From Convivina intestini (lineage in GTDB: Bacteria; Bacillota; Bacilli; Lactobacillales; Lactobacillaceae), in the NCBI RefSeq assembly GCF_003096575.1, contig NZ_QEKT01000005.1:1-64000 (forward strand): a DNA stretch of 64,000 bases. Direction: 5' to 3'. Shown here piece by piece: positions 22,609 to 31,532 of this stretch (positions within the stretch are counted from its first letter, which is position 1; each line of letters begins with the position of its first letter). The translations under genes were made by a program, and so were the position numbers. A model generated the notes under the pieces. That model ran no database searches. It saw only the letters and a program-made list of their open reading frames with translations, and had not been told where the DNA came from.

Positions 22609-23268
22609 TTAATGTAACCAATTAATTGGTTCCCGCCCCTTTTCAATTAAAAAGGTATTTGCTTTAGAAAAAGGCTGACTCCCAAAAAATCCTCGATAGG
22701 CTGATAACGGGCTCGGATGCACACTAGTTAAGACTAGGTGTTTCTTTTCATCAATGAGCTTACGTTTAGATTGGGCAAAGCGTCCCCATAAAATAAATAC
22801 TTTTGGTTGAGTATCATCTGAAGCAATCTTAATTAAGGCGTCGGTTAGTCCTTCCCAAATCTGGCCCCGATGGGCATTGGCCTGTCCCTTGGGGACAGTG
22901 AGGACTGAATTTAATAACAAAACGCCCTGTTGGGCCCAAGATGATAAATCGTGGCTAGAACGGGGGCCAATATCAGTGGCCAATTCCTTTAAAATATTTT
23001 GCAAGGATGGCGGCGCTGGTACAGCGTCTGGTACTGAAAAACTTAACCCTTGGGCCTGACCAGGCTCGTGATAGGGATCTTGACCCATAATCACGACTTT
23101 AGTATTTGATAAAGGCGTTTGTTCCAAAGCGGCAAACAACTTTTCCCGCGGTGGATAAATTGCTTGATTGGATTGGTATACTTGATTGATAAAATCGGCA
23201 ATCTCGGTCAAATAAGTCGGACTTAACTCAGCATTGATACCTGGAGCCCAGCTAGTGTGTGATAGCAT
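22609..23268 (-). CDS. ung: Uracil-DNA glycosylase
   Basis: Removes uracil from DNA as the first step of base excision repair. The 219 residues contain the family 1 water-activating loop [14 protein letters not shown] (about 61-74), the [12 protein letters not shown] uracil-binding segment and the DNA-intercalating loop [13 protein letters not shown] (about 184-196). AAAGGA lies 10 bases before the start. It is upstream of pta on the same strand, an arrangement often seen in lactic acid bacteria, and diverges from the LURP-one gene at 23317. Confidence 0.97.
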   Translation of the reverse strand: MLSHTSWAPGINAELSPTYLTEIADFINQVYQSNQAIYPPREKLFAALEQTPLSNTKVVIMGQDPYHEPGQAQGLSFSVPDAVPAPPSLQNILKELATDIGPRSSHDLSSWAQQGVLLLNSVLTVPKGQANAHRGQIWEGLTDALIKIASDDTQPKVFILWGRFAQSKRKLIDEKKHLVLTSVHPSPLSAYRGFFGSQPFSKANTFLIEKGREPINWLH

Positions 23269-23316
23269 GGTGCGTTGATCCTTTCATGTTAAAATAAGGA
23301 AAAGGGGATTGGTCTT

Positions 23317-23874
23317 ATGGAAAAATACTATCTTCGTCATCATCGTAGCCAAGACGATGGCATTAACATTGTTTTTGATCAAAATTTCCAAGCCGTCTAC
23401 TTAGTAGCCGGGCGTTTAGGTAAAAAAGATGACCAGTTAACCGTGCAAAGCATGTCTGGTGAGGTTTTAGTTCGCCTAAGACAACTCTCCTACGGTTTAA
23501 TTCCGCGCTTTGAAATTAGTAGTCCAACTGAAACGGTAGCTTCGTTAAATTTTCACCTAGGCTATTTTGGTGATTTAATCTTTGTCCACCAGTTAAACTG
23601 GATGATTTCTGGTAACTTTTTAACCAATCACTACGTCACCTATCACCTTACCAAACGTCTGCTCAGTGTCAAACCAGAACTTCGACCCGATGGCCTGTAT
23701 AACCAACTAACCGTCTTGGAAAGTAACGATGACTTGCCAATTCACATTGCCATTGCTGCCCTCCTTGATTTGTGGAGTTTAAAAACCAATAAGATTAATT
23801 TAGCCCTGCAACGCCCCTTTGTCCCCCTTAACTCCTACTACAATAACTTTTTTGAGGAATCCAATCGTGGATGA
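23317..23874 (+). CDS. LURP-one-related family protein (185 aa)
   Basis: Tubby-like LURP-one/YxjI family. These proteins form a closed beta-barrel around a helix; members are thought to bind lipids or membranes, but no bacterial function is settled. Visible are the repeated short beta strands (LVAGRLGKKDDQLTVQS, GEVLVRLRQLSYGLIPRFEI) and the closing hydrophobic helix LPIHIAIAALLDLWSL near 145-160. AAAAGGGG precedes the ATG. The stop overlaps the start of the next gene by eight bases, so the pair is coupled. Confidence 0.72.
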   Translation: MEKYYLRHHRSQDDGINIVFDQNFQAVYLVAGRLGKKDDQLTVQSMSGEVLVRLRQLSYGLIPRFEISSPTETVASLNFHLGYFGDLIFVHQLNWMISGNFLTNHYVTYHLTKRLLSVKPELRPDGLYNQLTVLESNDDLPIHIAIAALLDLWSLKTNKINLALQRPFVPLNSYYNNFFEESNRG

Positions 23875-24574
23875 ATTTCAACAGCAACTCCGACAACAAT
23901 ATCAAATTTTTGCAGATCGACCACTAGTCCAAGATAAAATTCAAGCGGTCCTAGATTGTTTAAAAAAAATAAAGCAACAACAATTGCCGGCTCAGCCCTT
24001 ACCAGTGCTAACGTTTAGTATTAACGCCATTTTAGCAGACCCACGGTTAATGCCCCTTGATGACTTATTTAGTCAATTACGTCAGTACTTAATTGTTAAC
24101 TTTGGTATTTGGTCCTTACCCAACCAGGCTTTTATTCGTGATTTAAGCGCCTTTATTCATGGGCGACCAACCCTAGAAATAATGGCTGGGAATGCACTGA
24201 TTTCAGCATGTCTTCAACAAGCGAGTCAAATTATCCAAACAACTGATACCCTCAAATGGCAGGGACAAGACAATCAAAGCCCCCATCCTTGGTGCTCGGT
24301 TCAAACTTTAGATGCCCTTACAGCCGTTCAAACAATACCAGCAACAGTAATCATCATGAGTTGGGCTCCTGATACTGATAATCAAGATTATCAGTTGTTA
24401 AACTATCTGCGACAAGAAAATTTTCAAGGCGATTTAATTGTAATTGGGGAAGCCAACGGGGCCACGAATTCGGCTGACTTTTGGCAAACGGCCCAATTAG
24501 AAAAAAATAAACACCTCAATCAAAACTATCGCAGCCTAGACAATATTCAAGAAGCAGTGTATCTAGTCCAATAA
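23867..24574 (+). CDS. SAM-dependent methyltransferase-like protein (235 aa)
   Basis: Probably a class I SAM-methyltransferase fold protein. The segment FIHGRPTLEIMAGNALISACL (broken here) holds a degenerate motif I (E-x-MAGNA instead of DxGxGxG), and ATVIIMSWAPDTD could be the motif IV strand. The N-terminal 90 residues are helical. I take GTG at 23867 as the start: GAGGAATC lies just upstream and no in-frame ATG is available; the readable ATG four bases later is out of frame. It overlaps the LURP-one gene and ends at a terminator. Substrate unknown; it may lack activity. Confidence 0.68.
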   Translation: MDEFQQQLRQQYQIFADRPLVQDKIQAVLDCLKKIKQQQLPAQPLPVLTFSINAILADPRLMPLDDLFSQLRQYLIVNFGIWSLPNQAFIRDLSAFIHGRPTLEIMAGNALISACLQQASQIIQTTDTLKWQGQDNQSPHPWCSVQTLDALTAVQTIPATVIIMSWAPDTDNQDYQLLNYLRQENFQGDLIVIGEANGATNSADFWQTAQLEKNKHLNQNYRSLDNIQEAVYLVQ

Positions 24575-24606
24575 AAAATGTCCAAATTAATGGACATTTT
24601 TTTATT
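24573..24606. terminator. Bidirectional terminator between the methyltransferase-like gene and cls
   Basis: AAAATGTCCA (24575-24584, adjusting by a base) pairs with TGGACATTTT (24591-24600) and is followed by T-runs on both strands. It separates convergent genes. Confidence 0.88.
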
Positions 24607-26046
24607 TTATAAAATTGGTGCTAATAATCGACTAAAATGCTGTTTAAAATTCAGCCACCAGGACTGTTTCGCAAAATCAGCTGGGCTTTCTAAGGTGGCA
24701 TCCTTCAAATCTTCTTCAAAAATTTGCCCTAATTTATGGGCAAGGGCCTTGTCATAAATAAAAGAATTAATTTCAAAGTTTAATTTGAAACTGCGAAAAT
24801 CAAAATTAGCTGATCCAACCGAAGCCATCTTATTATCGATTACCACCGTTTTAGCATGGATAAAGCCCTTACGGTAATAATAGACTTTAACTCCAGCAAG
24901 CGCTAACTGATGGGCATAATACTGCGTCGCCCGGTAAACAAAGGGATGATCCGGCATGCAGGGCACCATAATTCGGACATCAATCCCCGAACTAGCCGCA
25001 ATCCGCAAAGCATCGTAGGTACTATCATCAGGAATTAAATAAGGCGTTTGAATCCAACAAGTCCGCTGAGCTAACTGAATTAAACGAATATAGCCCATTT
25101 TAATTTGCTGTTCATCTGAATCCGGGCCAGAGGTAACAATTTGTAAATTACTATTGCCATCCGTTGCCACCAATGGGAAGTACTCGGCTAAAGTTGCCTT
25201 GATTGGATTCTTAATATCCGTGGCATTCCAATCTAAAATAAATTGTCCCTGTAACTGGTAAACCGCTGGACCACTAATCCGTAAATGGGTATCACGCCAA
25301 TAACCAAACTTACGACTCCGATTCATATACTGATCACCAATATTAAAGCCACCAATATATCCCAGCTGACCATCAATCACCACAATTTTACGGTGATCAC
25401 GAAAGTTCAAACGAAAATCAAACAGAATTGAATGCGTATGCAAAAATGGTCGGGCATAACCACCCGCTAACCGTAGTGGCCTAAAAAATAATTCGCTGGT
25501 CCCAAAAGAGCCTAAACTATCATAAACCACATGCACCTTAACCCCTTGACGGGCCTTTTCAACTAAAATGTCACGAATTTGATGACCTAATTTATCACTG
25601 TAAAAAGTGTAAAATTCAATATTAATCGTTGCTTTAGCTGCTTTTAAGTCCTTAATTAGTTGTTCAAATAGCTGCGGACCATTCGTAAAAATCCGGACAT
25701 GATTATCTGGTGCTAAATAGGTCTGATTCAATGTGTTAAATAAAGTAATCAAACTATTATCGCGACTATTTTTAATGGGTTGTTCATTCGGCCGAATAGC
25801 CAACTGTTGTAAACGTTGGCCAATTAACTTACGAATTTCATTAAAATCTTGCGCTTGATAGCGAAATAATCGTTTTTTAGGTAGCTTTCGACCGGCAAAG
25901 GAATACAATAGGAAACCAATCACTGGTAGAAAAATCAAAACTAGCATCCAAGCCCAGGTAGCAGCAATATCTCGTGGTTCACGAAAAACCGTTACTAAAG
26001 CCAAAATAGTGTTTAATAAAACTAAAAAATACAAAAAATACAGCAT
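24607..26046 (-). CDS. cls: Cardiolipin synthase
   Basis: Membrane enzyme condensing two phosphatidylglycerol molecules to cardiolipin and glycerol. Two N-terminal membrane helices (about 1-55, LYFLVLLNTILAL and WAWMLVLIFLPVIGFLLY) precede two phospholipase-D HKD motifs: HRKIVVIDGQLGYIGGFNIGD near 215 and HAKTVVIDNKMASVGSANFD near 395 (motifs shortened). The 479-residue length is standard. GGGAG lies before the start. It is a single gene that ends at the shared terminator. Confidence 0.95.
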   Translation of the reverse strand: MLYFLYFLVLLNTILALVTVFREPRDIAATWAWMLVLIFLPVIGFLLYSFAGRKLPKKRLFRYQAQDFNEIRKLIGQRLQQLAIRPNEQPIKNSRDNSLITLFNTLNQTYLAPDNHVRIFTNGPQLFEQLIKDLKAAKATINIEFYTFYSDKLGHQIRDILVEKARQGVKVHVVYDSLGSFGTSELFFRPLRLAGGYARPFLHTHSILFDFRLNFRDHRKIVVIDGQLGYIGGFNIGDQYMNRSRKFGYWRDTHLRISGPAVYQLQGQFILDWNATDIKNPIKATLAEYFPLVATDGNSNLQIVTSGPDSDEQQIKMGYIRLIQLAQRTCWIQTPYLIPDDSTYDALRIAASSGIDVRIMVPCMPDHPFVYRATQYYAHQLALAGVKVYYYRKGFIHAKTVVIDNKMASVGSANFDFRSFKLNFEINSFIYDKALAHKLGQIFEEDLKDATLESPADFAKQSWWLNFKQHFSRLLAPIL

Positions 26047-26092
26047 TTGGCCATCTCCCGTTTGCTAGCTTGAATTAAAAAAGGCTGGGGCA

Positions 26093-26626
26093 TTAATACT
26101 CCATCAATGCTAAGAAAGGCACTTCCCCGGCTTCCATAATTTTTTCACGACCGTGCAGGTCCTCTAATTCAATGATAAAGGCTACCCCAGCCACAACACC
26201 GCCTAATTTTTCAATAATTTCTCGGGTCGCATTAATTGTGCCCCCCGTTGCTAATAAATCATCAACAATCAAAATCCGTTGTCCCGGTTTGATAGCATCT
26301 TGATGAATTTCTAGTTCGTTAATACCGCCGTATTCTAACGTATAAGAAGCACTAACTGCGGCTCGAGGTAACTTACCACTTTTACGAGCCGGCACAAATC
26401 CTACTCCTAAAGCATAGGCCAAGGGTGAACCCACAATAAAGCCACGTGATTCTGGACCAGCAATTAAATCAACATTCAAATCCTTGGCAAATTCTTGGAT
26501 TTGATTAATTGCTTCCCGGTAAGCTGGTCCACTGCCCATCAAAGGCGAAATGTCGCGAAAGGAGATGCCTAGTTCAGGATAATCTTTTACGGTTGCAACA
26601 TAATCATGCAAATCAATTTTTTTCAT
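26093..26626 (-). CDS. apt: Adenine phosphoribosyltransferase
   Basis: Purine salvage enzyme making AMP from adenine and PRPP. The 177 residues show the family pattern: [20 protein letters not shown] at the N-terminus, the flexible-loop region [12 protein letters not shown] and the PRPP motif [15 protein letters not shown] (about 118-132). AGAGGA precedes the start. It lies 39 bases downstream of recJ on the same strand, a conserved recJ-apt order in lactic acid bacteria. Confidence 0.97.
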   Translation of the reverse strand: MKKIDLHDYVATVKDYPELGISFRDISPLMGSGPAYREAINQIQEFAKDLNVDLIAGPESRGFIVGSPLAYALGVGFVPARKSGKLPRAAVSASYTLEYGGINELEIHQDAIKPGQRILIVDDLLATGGTINATREIIEKLGGVVAGVAFIIELEDLHGREKIMEAGEVPFLALMEY

Positions 26627-26665
26627 TTATATATCCTCTAAAGAAAGTTAACTTTCCTTCTATTC

Positions 26666-28648
26666 TTAGTTATTTTGTAAATACTTACGATAACTTGGTG
26701 ATGCACTAAGTGATTTTTTATCGGCCGTATGGTTGACGATTACATATCCAGTTTGAATAGTAACAAAATCTAATTCTATAAAGACTTGAAGCACCAACTT
26801 AACCTGCACAACAGTTAAATTTAATTGCCCAGCAACATTGCTTATATTTTGTGCAAAATTCAAATCCTGATGCTGCACGATAAATTTGTAAACTCGAGCA
26901 AAGAGGACTTTATGATTCCCAGTTTGCGCAGTTGCTTCCGGAACTTGAACAGTTAAATCGCTCAATAAGAGCTGTAAATTTTCCTGTCCACGGAAATAAT
27001 TAATACCCAGGCTAGCGATAAAACTATCTAAGGGCTGTTTTTCTAGGGCCTGGACCCAATCCGGATGGTTAAAACCGACTGCTTCAATAGGCTGTTGCAA
27101 ACCCGGTAACTTTAACTTTAGGTGCTGTTGCGTGGCACCCATGGTCGTTTTAGCCAACACTCGGGGTTGATCAAATTCAAAAACCGGCTGGGGATTATCA
27201 ACCCCAAAAGGTTCTAAAATTGATAATTGTTGATACAAATCAGTCGTTAAAGCGGTCGTCTTCAACACCGCAGTGACTGCCACCGGTGCTTTAACCAACT
27301 TTAAATCACGACTTCCCTGGGCGACTTGTTTTTGTAAGTCCGCTAATCGAGCCGGATCAACTGACAAGCCCAAGGCCCCGGCATGCCCACCAAAGTTTAG
27401 GTATAGGTCTTGATACTGGCTCATAAATTGATGCAGGTCAAAATCACCAAATGAGCGGCCCGAACCCTTATAGATACCATCAACTTCACTCAAAACCACT
27501 ACTGGTTTTTCTAGTAAATCGACTAATCGACTGGCCACAATTCCTAAAATTCCTTGATGCCAACCTTGACCAGCAACGATGAGGACCCCCTGATTTTTAA
27601 AATCAGCTTGAAGAGCAATTTGTTTACTGGCCGCAAAGACCTCTTCCACGATTTCACGCCGTTGATCATTAAGAGCCTCGACTTGGGTAGCTAATTTTTT
27701 AGCTTGTTCAAGATCATCACTGCGTAGCAAATCAACACCCAGTTGGGCATCGGCAATCCGACCGACTGCATTTAACCGTGGCGCAATTTTAAAAGCAACC
27801 GTTTCGGCTGTAACTGGTTCTTGACTGGCATGTTTGGCAGCTTTTAACAGGGCCTGGATTCCGGGGCGAGGACTCATACTTAACTGTTTGAGCCCCTGTG
27901 AAACTAAGGCCCGATTCTCCCCTGCTAGTGAGACCATATCGGCAATTTCTCCTAGGGCCACGAGATCAAGAAAATCGACGGGCAAATCTTCCCAGCTAAT
28001 AACCGGCTGATCCTCATTTAGGAGCGCTTGAGCAACCTTAAAAGCAACGCCAGCTCCTGATAAATCAGCAAAAGGATAGGCGCCTTGCGGATGGCGCGGA
28101 TGAACAATGGCATAAGCTGGCGGAAGACTCGCTGGTAGCGCGTGATGGTCAGTGATAACCACATCGACTCCCTGGTTTTGGGCGTACTCAATGGCAGCAT
28201 TTCCTGAAACGCCATTATCAACTGTAATAATTAACTGGGTGTCCTTGGCAATTAGTTCCTGATAACGGTCGAGATTGGGTCCATAACCATCTTGAAAACG
28301 ATTAGGAATATAGGCCATCACATCCGCGCCCAGTATTTCAAGCGCTTCAACCATAATCGTCGTACTAGTCATGCCATCTAAATCATAATCGCCATAGACG
28401 ACAATTTTTTCGCCACCAAAAGCAGCCGCTTGAATCCGTTCAACGGCTACATCCATATCGTGGAATTCAAAAGGACTGTGCAGCTGATTGACATTAGGCC
28501 GCAAAAAGGCCAAAGCCTGTTCCGGAGTATCAATCCCACGCTGGACCAAGATACCAGCCGTAAAAGCAGCAATATTTAATTGATCAACTAATGCTTGAAC
28601 CTGTTTGGAATCAGGCTGTGGTAAAATTTGCCAATTACTTTGACTCAT
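26666..28648 (-). CDS. recJ: Single-stranded-DNA-specific exonuclease RecJ
   Basis: 5'-3' ssDNA exonuclease of recombination and mismatch repair. The DHH/DHHA1 architecture is clear: [21 protein letters not shown] (motif I, near residue 81), [15 protein letters not shown] (motif III near 160), [16 protein letters not shown], and the DHHA1 motif [13 protein letters not shown] near 420. At 660 residues it is shorter than the Bacillus-type protein of about 780, the difference lying in the C-terminal part. AAAGGAG precedes the ATG, which overlaps rnz by 14 bases. Confidence 0.94.
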   Translation of the reverse strand: MSQSNWQILPQPDSKQVQALVDQLNIAAFTAGILVQRGIDTPEQALAFLRPNVNQLHSPFEFHDMDVAVERIQAAAFGGEKIVVYGDYDLDGMTSTTIMVEALEILGADVMAYIPNRFQDGYGPNLDRYQELIAKDTQLIITVDNGVSGNAAIEYAQNQGVDVVITDHHALPASLPPAYAIVHPRHPQGAYPFADLSGAGVAFKVAQALLNEDQPVISWEDLPVDFLDLVALGEIADMVSLAGENRALVSQGLKQLSMSPRPGIQALLKAAKHASQEPVTAETVAFKIAPRLNAVGRIADAQLGVDLLRSDDLEQAKKLATQVEALNDQRREIVEEVFAASKQIALQADFKNQGVLIVAGQGWHQGILGIVASRLVDLLEKPVVVLSEVDGIYKGSGRSFGDFDLHQFMSQYQDLYLNFGGHAGALGLSVDPARLADLQKQVAQGSRDLKLVKAPVAVTAVLKTTALTTDLYQQLSILEPFGVDNPQPVFEFDQPRVLAKTTMGATQQHLKLKLPGLQQPIEAVGFNHPDWVQALEKQPLDSFIASLGINYFRGQENLQLLLSDLTVQVPEATAQTGNHKVLFARVYKFIVQHQDLNFAQNISNVAGQLNLTVVQVKLVLQVFIELDFVTIQTGYVIVNHTADKKSLSASPSYRKYLQNN

Positions 28649-29591
28649 TGAGCTCCTTTTTAAAGGGAATATCTACTATGTCAAAATCCCGTGCAACATA
28701 GGTATTGGGGAAAATTTGACGGACATCGGTAATAAGATTTTTTAACAGCGGACCTAAATAACGCGCCGAAATATGGGTCAAGATCAACCGTCCTACGCCC
28801 GCTTCCTTGGCTACTCGAGCGGCATCAGCACTGGTAGAATGGCCGTGGGCCTTAGCTAGCTTAAAGTCTTCAGGTGTTTGACCATAAGTACTTTCATGAA
28901 CCAACACATCGGCACCCTTAGCGAGGTTAACAATTTCAGGATTAGGCCGGGTATCATAAACAATTGCAATAATGCGCCCCTGTTGTCGAGGGCCAATGTA
29001 ATCCTGCCCATTCACTGTACGGCCATCAGCTAATTGAACGGTTTGACCAGCCTTTAAGAGACCATAGACTGGTCCAGCTGGAATATTATCTTGTTTGAGC
29101 TTATCAACCAAAAGTTCACCAGCATGATCTTTTTCCTCAACTCGAAAGGCCCAGGATTCAATTCGGTGTCGCATTGGTGCAGCAATTACTCGAAAAGTTT
29201 GATCTTCAAAAATAATACCGGGTTGAATTTCGACATAATGAATGGGATAGGATAGATGACTATCAGAAACTCGCAGCGCTGTTTGAACAAAAGACCGTAA
29301 GCCTTTAGGCCCATAAATTGTCAAAGGTTCATCTTTGTCCGCCCCTTGGAAAGAACGAGAGCTCAAAAATCCTGGTAGACCAAAAATATGATCCCCGTGT
29401 AAGTGAGAAATAAATACTTTTTCAATCTTACGCGGACGAATACTAGTTTTTAAAATCTGATGTTGTGTTGCCTCTCCAACGTCAAAAAGCCACACAGCAT
29501 TCCGCTCATCTAACAGTTTAAGCGCAGTACTGGTGACGTTTCGACCCTTGGAAGGTTGACCTGATCCGGTCCCTAAAAATTCGAGCTGCAT
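28635..29591 (-). CDS. rnz: Ribonuclease Z
   Basis: Metallo-beta-lactamase-fold endonuclease that trims tRNA 3' ends; important where tRNA genes lack an encoded CCA, as with the tRNA-Leu in this window. The 318 residues carry the zinc motif [17 protein letters not shown] (about 59-75), the N-terminal [22 protein letters not shown] and the HSTS segment of the exosite region. The C-terminal [10 protein letters not shown] gives the last ligand. AGAGGA precedes the ATG. It overlaps recJ, with which it forms an operon. Confidence 0.96.
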   Translation of the reverse strand: MQLEFLGTGSGQPSKGRNVTSTALKLLDERNAVWLFDVGEATQHQILKTSIRPRKIEKVFISHLHGDHIFGLPGFLSSRSFQGADKDEPLTIYGPKGLRSFVQTALRVSDSHLSYPIHYVEIQPGIIFEDQTFRVIAAPMRHRIESWAFRVEEKDHAGELLVDKLKQDNIPAGPVYGLLKAGQTVQLADGRTVNGQDYIGPRQQGRIIAIVYDTRPNPEIVNLAKGADVLVHESTYGQTPEDFKLAKAHGHSTSADAARVAKEAGVGRLILTHISARYLGPLLKNLITDVRQIFPNTYVARDFDIVDIPFKKELNESK

Positions 29592-29667
29592 AATTTATCC
29601 TCTATTGAAATGATGTCAATCACCCCGTATAACTACAATATTTTACCATAATTTAGCTATAGGCCCC

Positions 29668-29703
29668 GCCAAAAATAAAAGAGAGCCTTTAGCCCTCTTC
29701 GAT
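29668..29703 (-). terminator. Terminator overlapping the 3' end of trmD
   Basis: On the minus strand AAGAGGGC pairs with GGCTCTCTT (one wobble) around TAAAG, followed by TTATTTTT. The trmD stop codon lies in the loop region, so the hairpin uses the last codons of the gene. Confidence 0.7.
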
Positions 29704-30426
29704 TTCGCTTTTAATATCGTCCAAAAGATCGCGTTCCTGGGCTGTTAAAGTCCGATTAGTCAGTAAATCTGGTCGACGTAAGTAAGTACGGCGCAAGGAT
29801 TCCTTTAATCGCCATTCGGCAATTTTAGCATGGTTCCCACTGAGTAATACATCTGGCACCGCACGCCCACGAAATTCAGCAGGTCGAGTGTACTGGGGAT
29901 ACTCTAAGAGCCCATCTTCAAAGGAATCTGTATTAGCACTGGCCTGATTACCTAAAACTTCTGGTAAGAAACGCACGGTCGCATCAATCATTACCATGGC
30001 ACCCAACTCACCACCGGTTAAAACATAGTCCCCTAGGGATAGTTCTTCATCGACTAGTTCACGAATCCGTTCATCATAACCTTCATAATGTCCAGCAATA
30101 AAGGTTAAGTGATCATAACCGGCCAATTCTTGGGCAACCTTGTGGTCAAATTTGCGACCAGCTGGATCCATCAAAATCACATGTCCACGCTGACCAGCTT
30201 CCTGTTCAATATGATCAATGGCATCAAAAATTGGCTGAGCGGTCAAAAGCATCCCCGCACCACCACCAAAAGGATAGTCATCAACATTATTGTGTTTATT
30301 GGTTGTATAATCTCGAAAATCGGTTACTTGAAAATCTAATTTTCCCCGTTCAATGGCTTTTCCCACAATTGATTGATGCATGGGGGCAAACATATTTGGA
30401 AATAGACTTAAAACATCAATTCGCAT
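29689..30426 (-). CDS. trmD: tRNA (guanine-N1-)-methyltransferase
   Basis: SPOUT-class enzyme methylating G37 next to the anticodon, which prevents frameshifting. All 245 residues fit: [13 protein letters not shown] opening, GGGAGMLL, the knot region [13 protein letters not shown] and [16 protein letters not shown], and the C-terminal domain with [11 protein letters not shown] and [13 protein letters not shown]. The start codon shares its first base with the rimM stop (TAATG), so the pair is translationally coupled. The cluster rpsP-rimM-trmD is the usual order. Confidence 0.97.
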   Translation of the reverse strand: MRIDVLSLFPNMFAPMHQSIVGKAIERGKLDFQVTDFRDYTTNKHNNVDDYPFGGGAGMLLTAQPIFDAIDHIEQEAGQRGHVILMDPAGRKFDHKVAQELAGYDHLTFIAGHYEGYDERIRELVDEELSLGDYVLTGGELGAMVMIDATVRFLPEVLGNQASANTDSFEDGLLEYPQYTRPAEFRGRAVPDVLLSGNHAKIAEWRLKESLRRTYLRRPDLLTNRTLTAQERDLLDDIKSEIEEG

Positions 30427-30944
30427 TAATCAAATAACCCTTCTAAAACCTCGATGGTAATCCGCTTTTGCGCCACATCAACCTCTTTGACAACATCGGC
30501 AATCACCGGAATCAATCCTTCTTTACCATTGGTCAACTGTACGGTCCAAACGTCATTAGCCCCTGTAGTGAAAATATCAATAATTTCACCCAAAACTGTT
30601 TGGTTTAAATCAACTACCTGACAGCCAATAATTTGGTCATAGTAGTATTCACCAGCAGCTAAGTCTTGACGTTGGCTACCACTTACATACAGATCATGCC
30701 CTTTAAACACCTCTACCAAATTAATATCAGCATAATTTTCAAAAGTTAGTAACCACATCCCCTTATGCGGCCGACTGGCCTTAATTACTAGTTCTTGATA
30801 TTGGCTCTGATCCATATCCAAATAAACCAGTTGTCCCTTGGCAAAACGCTCTTGGGCAAAATCAGTGGTTGCTTTTAATTTTACTTCACCGCGGATTCCA
30901 TGGGTATTGACAATGGTTCCGACTTTATAATATTTTTCTTCCAT
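30426..30944 (-). CDS. rimM: Ribosome maturation factor RimM
   Basis: Assists assembly of the 30S head through ribosomal protein S19. The 172 residues include the conserved N-terminal [20 protein letters not shown] and a C-terminal PRC-barrel ([34 protein letters not shown]). The start at 30944 lies seven bases downstream of a perfect TATAAT with the extended TGG, and no Shine-Dalgarno fits, so the mRNA from this promoter would be leaderless. Transcription can also come from rpsP if its terminator is passed. The stop overlaps trmD. Confidence 0.96.
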   Translation of the reverse strand: MEEKYYKVGTIVNTHGIRGEVKLKATTDFAQERFAKGQLVYLDMDQSQYQELVIKASRPHKGMWLLTFENYADINLVEVFKGHDLYVSGSQRQDLAAGEYYYDQIIGCQVVDLNQTVLGEIIDIFTTGANDVWTVQLTNGKEGLIPVIADVVKEVDVAQKRITIEVLEGLFD

Positions 30945-30951
30945 AGCTACT

Positions 30952-30957
30952 ATTATA
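30952..30957 (-). promoter_or_regulatory. Extended -10 promoter directly before rimM
   Basis: TGGTATAAT on the minus strand ends seven bases before the rimM ATG. No convincing -35 is seen; the TGn extension can compensate for this. The start of transcription would fall at or within one or two bases of the start codon. Confidence 0.6.
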
Positions 30958-30993
30958 CCAAGGTCTGGGGGATAAAGTCGGTTTGTTTCCTCA

Positions 30994-31032
30994 CAAAAAA
31001 ACTACCTTGACCTTACGTCAACGGTAGTTTTT
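30994..31032 (-). terminator. Terminator after rpsP
   Basis: On the minus strand AAACTACCGTTGAC pairs with GTCAAGGTAGTTT with one mismatch, followed by a T-run. It separates rpsP from rimM, which then relies on its own promoter. Confidence 0.88.
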
Positions 31033-31037
31033 AAAAA

Positions 31038-31439
31038 TTATACTAATTCAAGCAATTCAGCCTTCTTCGCTGATGATGCGTAAGAAATACCTTGGGCATC
31101 CAAGTATTCCTTGATTTCAGCAACAGTGTTCTTAGCTGATGGCTTGCTGCCACTTGCCTTAGGAGCAGCGTTACCTGACTTAGCAGCATTGAACTTAGCA
31201 ATGATGCCAGCCTTAGTCAAAAGGTTACGAACAGTATCAGAAGGTTGTGCACCGTTTCCTAACCATCCCATAATCTTTTCTTCGTCCAACTTTACTTCAG
31301 CTGGTACAGTGATTGGGTTATAAGTACCCACAGTTTCAATAAAGCGGCCATCACGTGGTGAACGTGAATCAGCAACTACCACACGGTAGAAAGGACGCTT
31401 CTTGGCACCCATGCGCTTCAAACGAATTTTAACTGCCAT
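31038..31439 (-). CDS. rpsP: 30S ribosomal protein S16 with C-terminal HeH/SAP-like extension
   Basis: S16 binds 16S rRNA in the 30S body. Residues 1-85 are the normal protein ([33 protein letters not shown] pattern, then [12 protein letters not shown]). Most S16 proteins end near 90 residues; this one has 133. After an Ala/Ser/Lys linker (about 85-100), residues 101-133 read [19 protein letters not shown] and KKAELLELV, the pattern of a helix-extended-helix (HeH/LEM or SAP-like) nucleic-acid-binding module. GGAGG precedes the ATG. It lies between ileS and rimM-trmD. Confidence 0.95.
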   Translation of the reverse strand: MAVKIRLKRMGAKKRPFYRVVVADSRSPRDGRFIETVGTYNPITVPAEVKLDEEKIMGWLGNGAQPSDTVRNLLTKAGIIAKFNAAKSGNAAPKASGSKPSAKNTVAEIKEYLDAQGISYASSAKKAELLELV

Positions 31440-31532
31440 GATTTAATTCCTCCGTTAATTTAATGACTGGTATTAGTATGCCATCATTTCTAGATAATGT
31501 CAAGCAAATATACTTGACAGTCTAATTAATAA

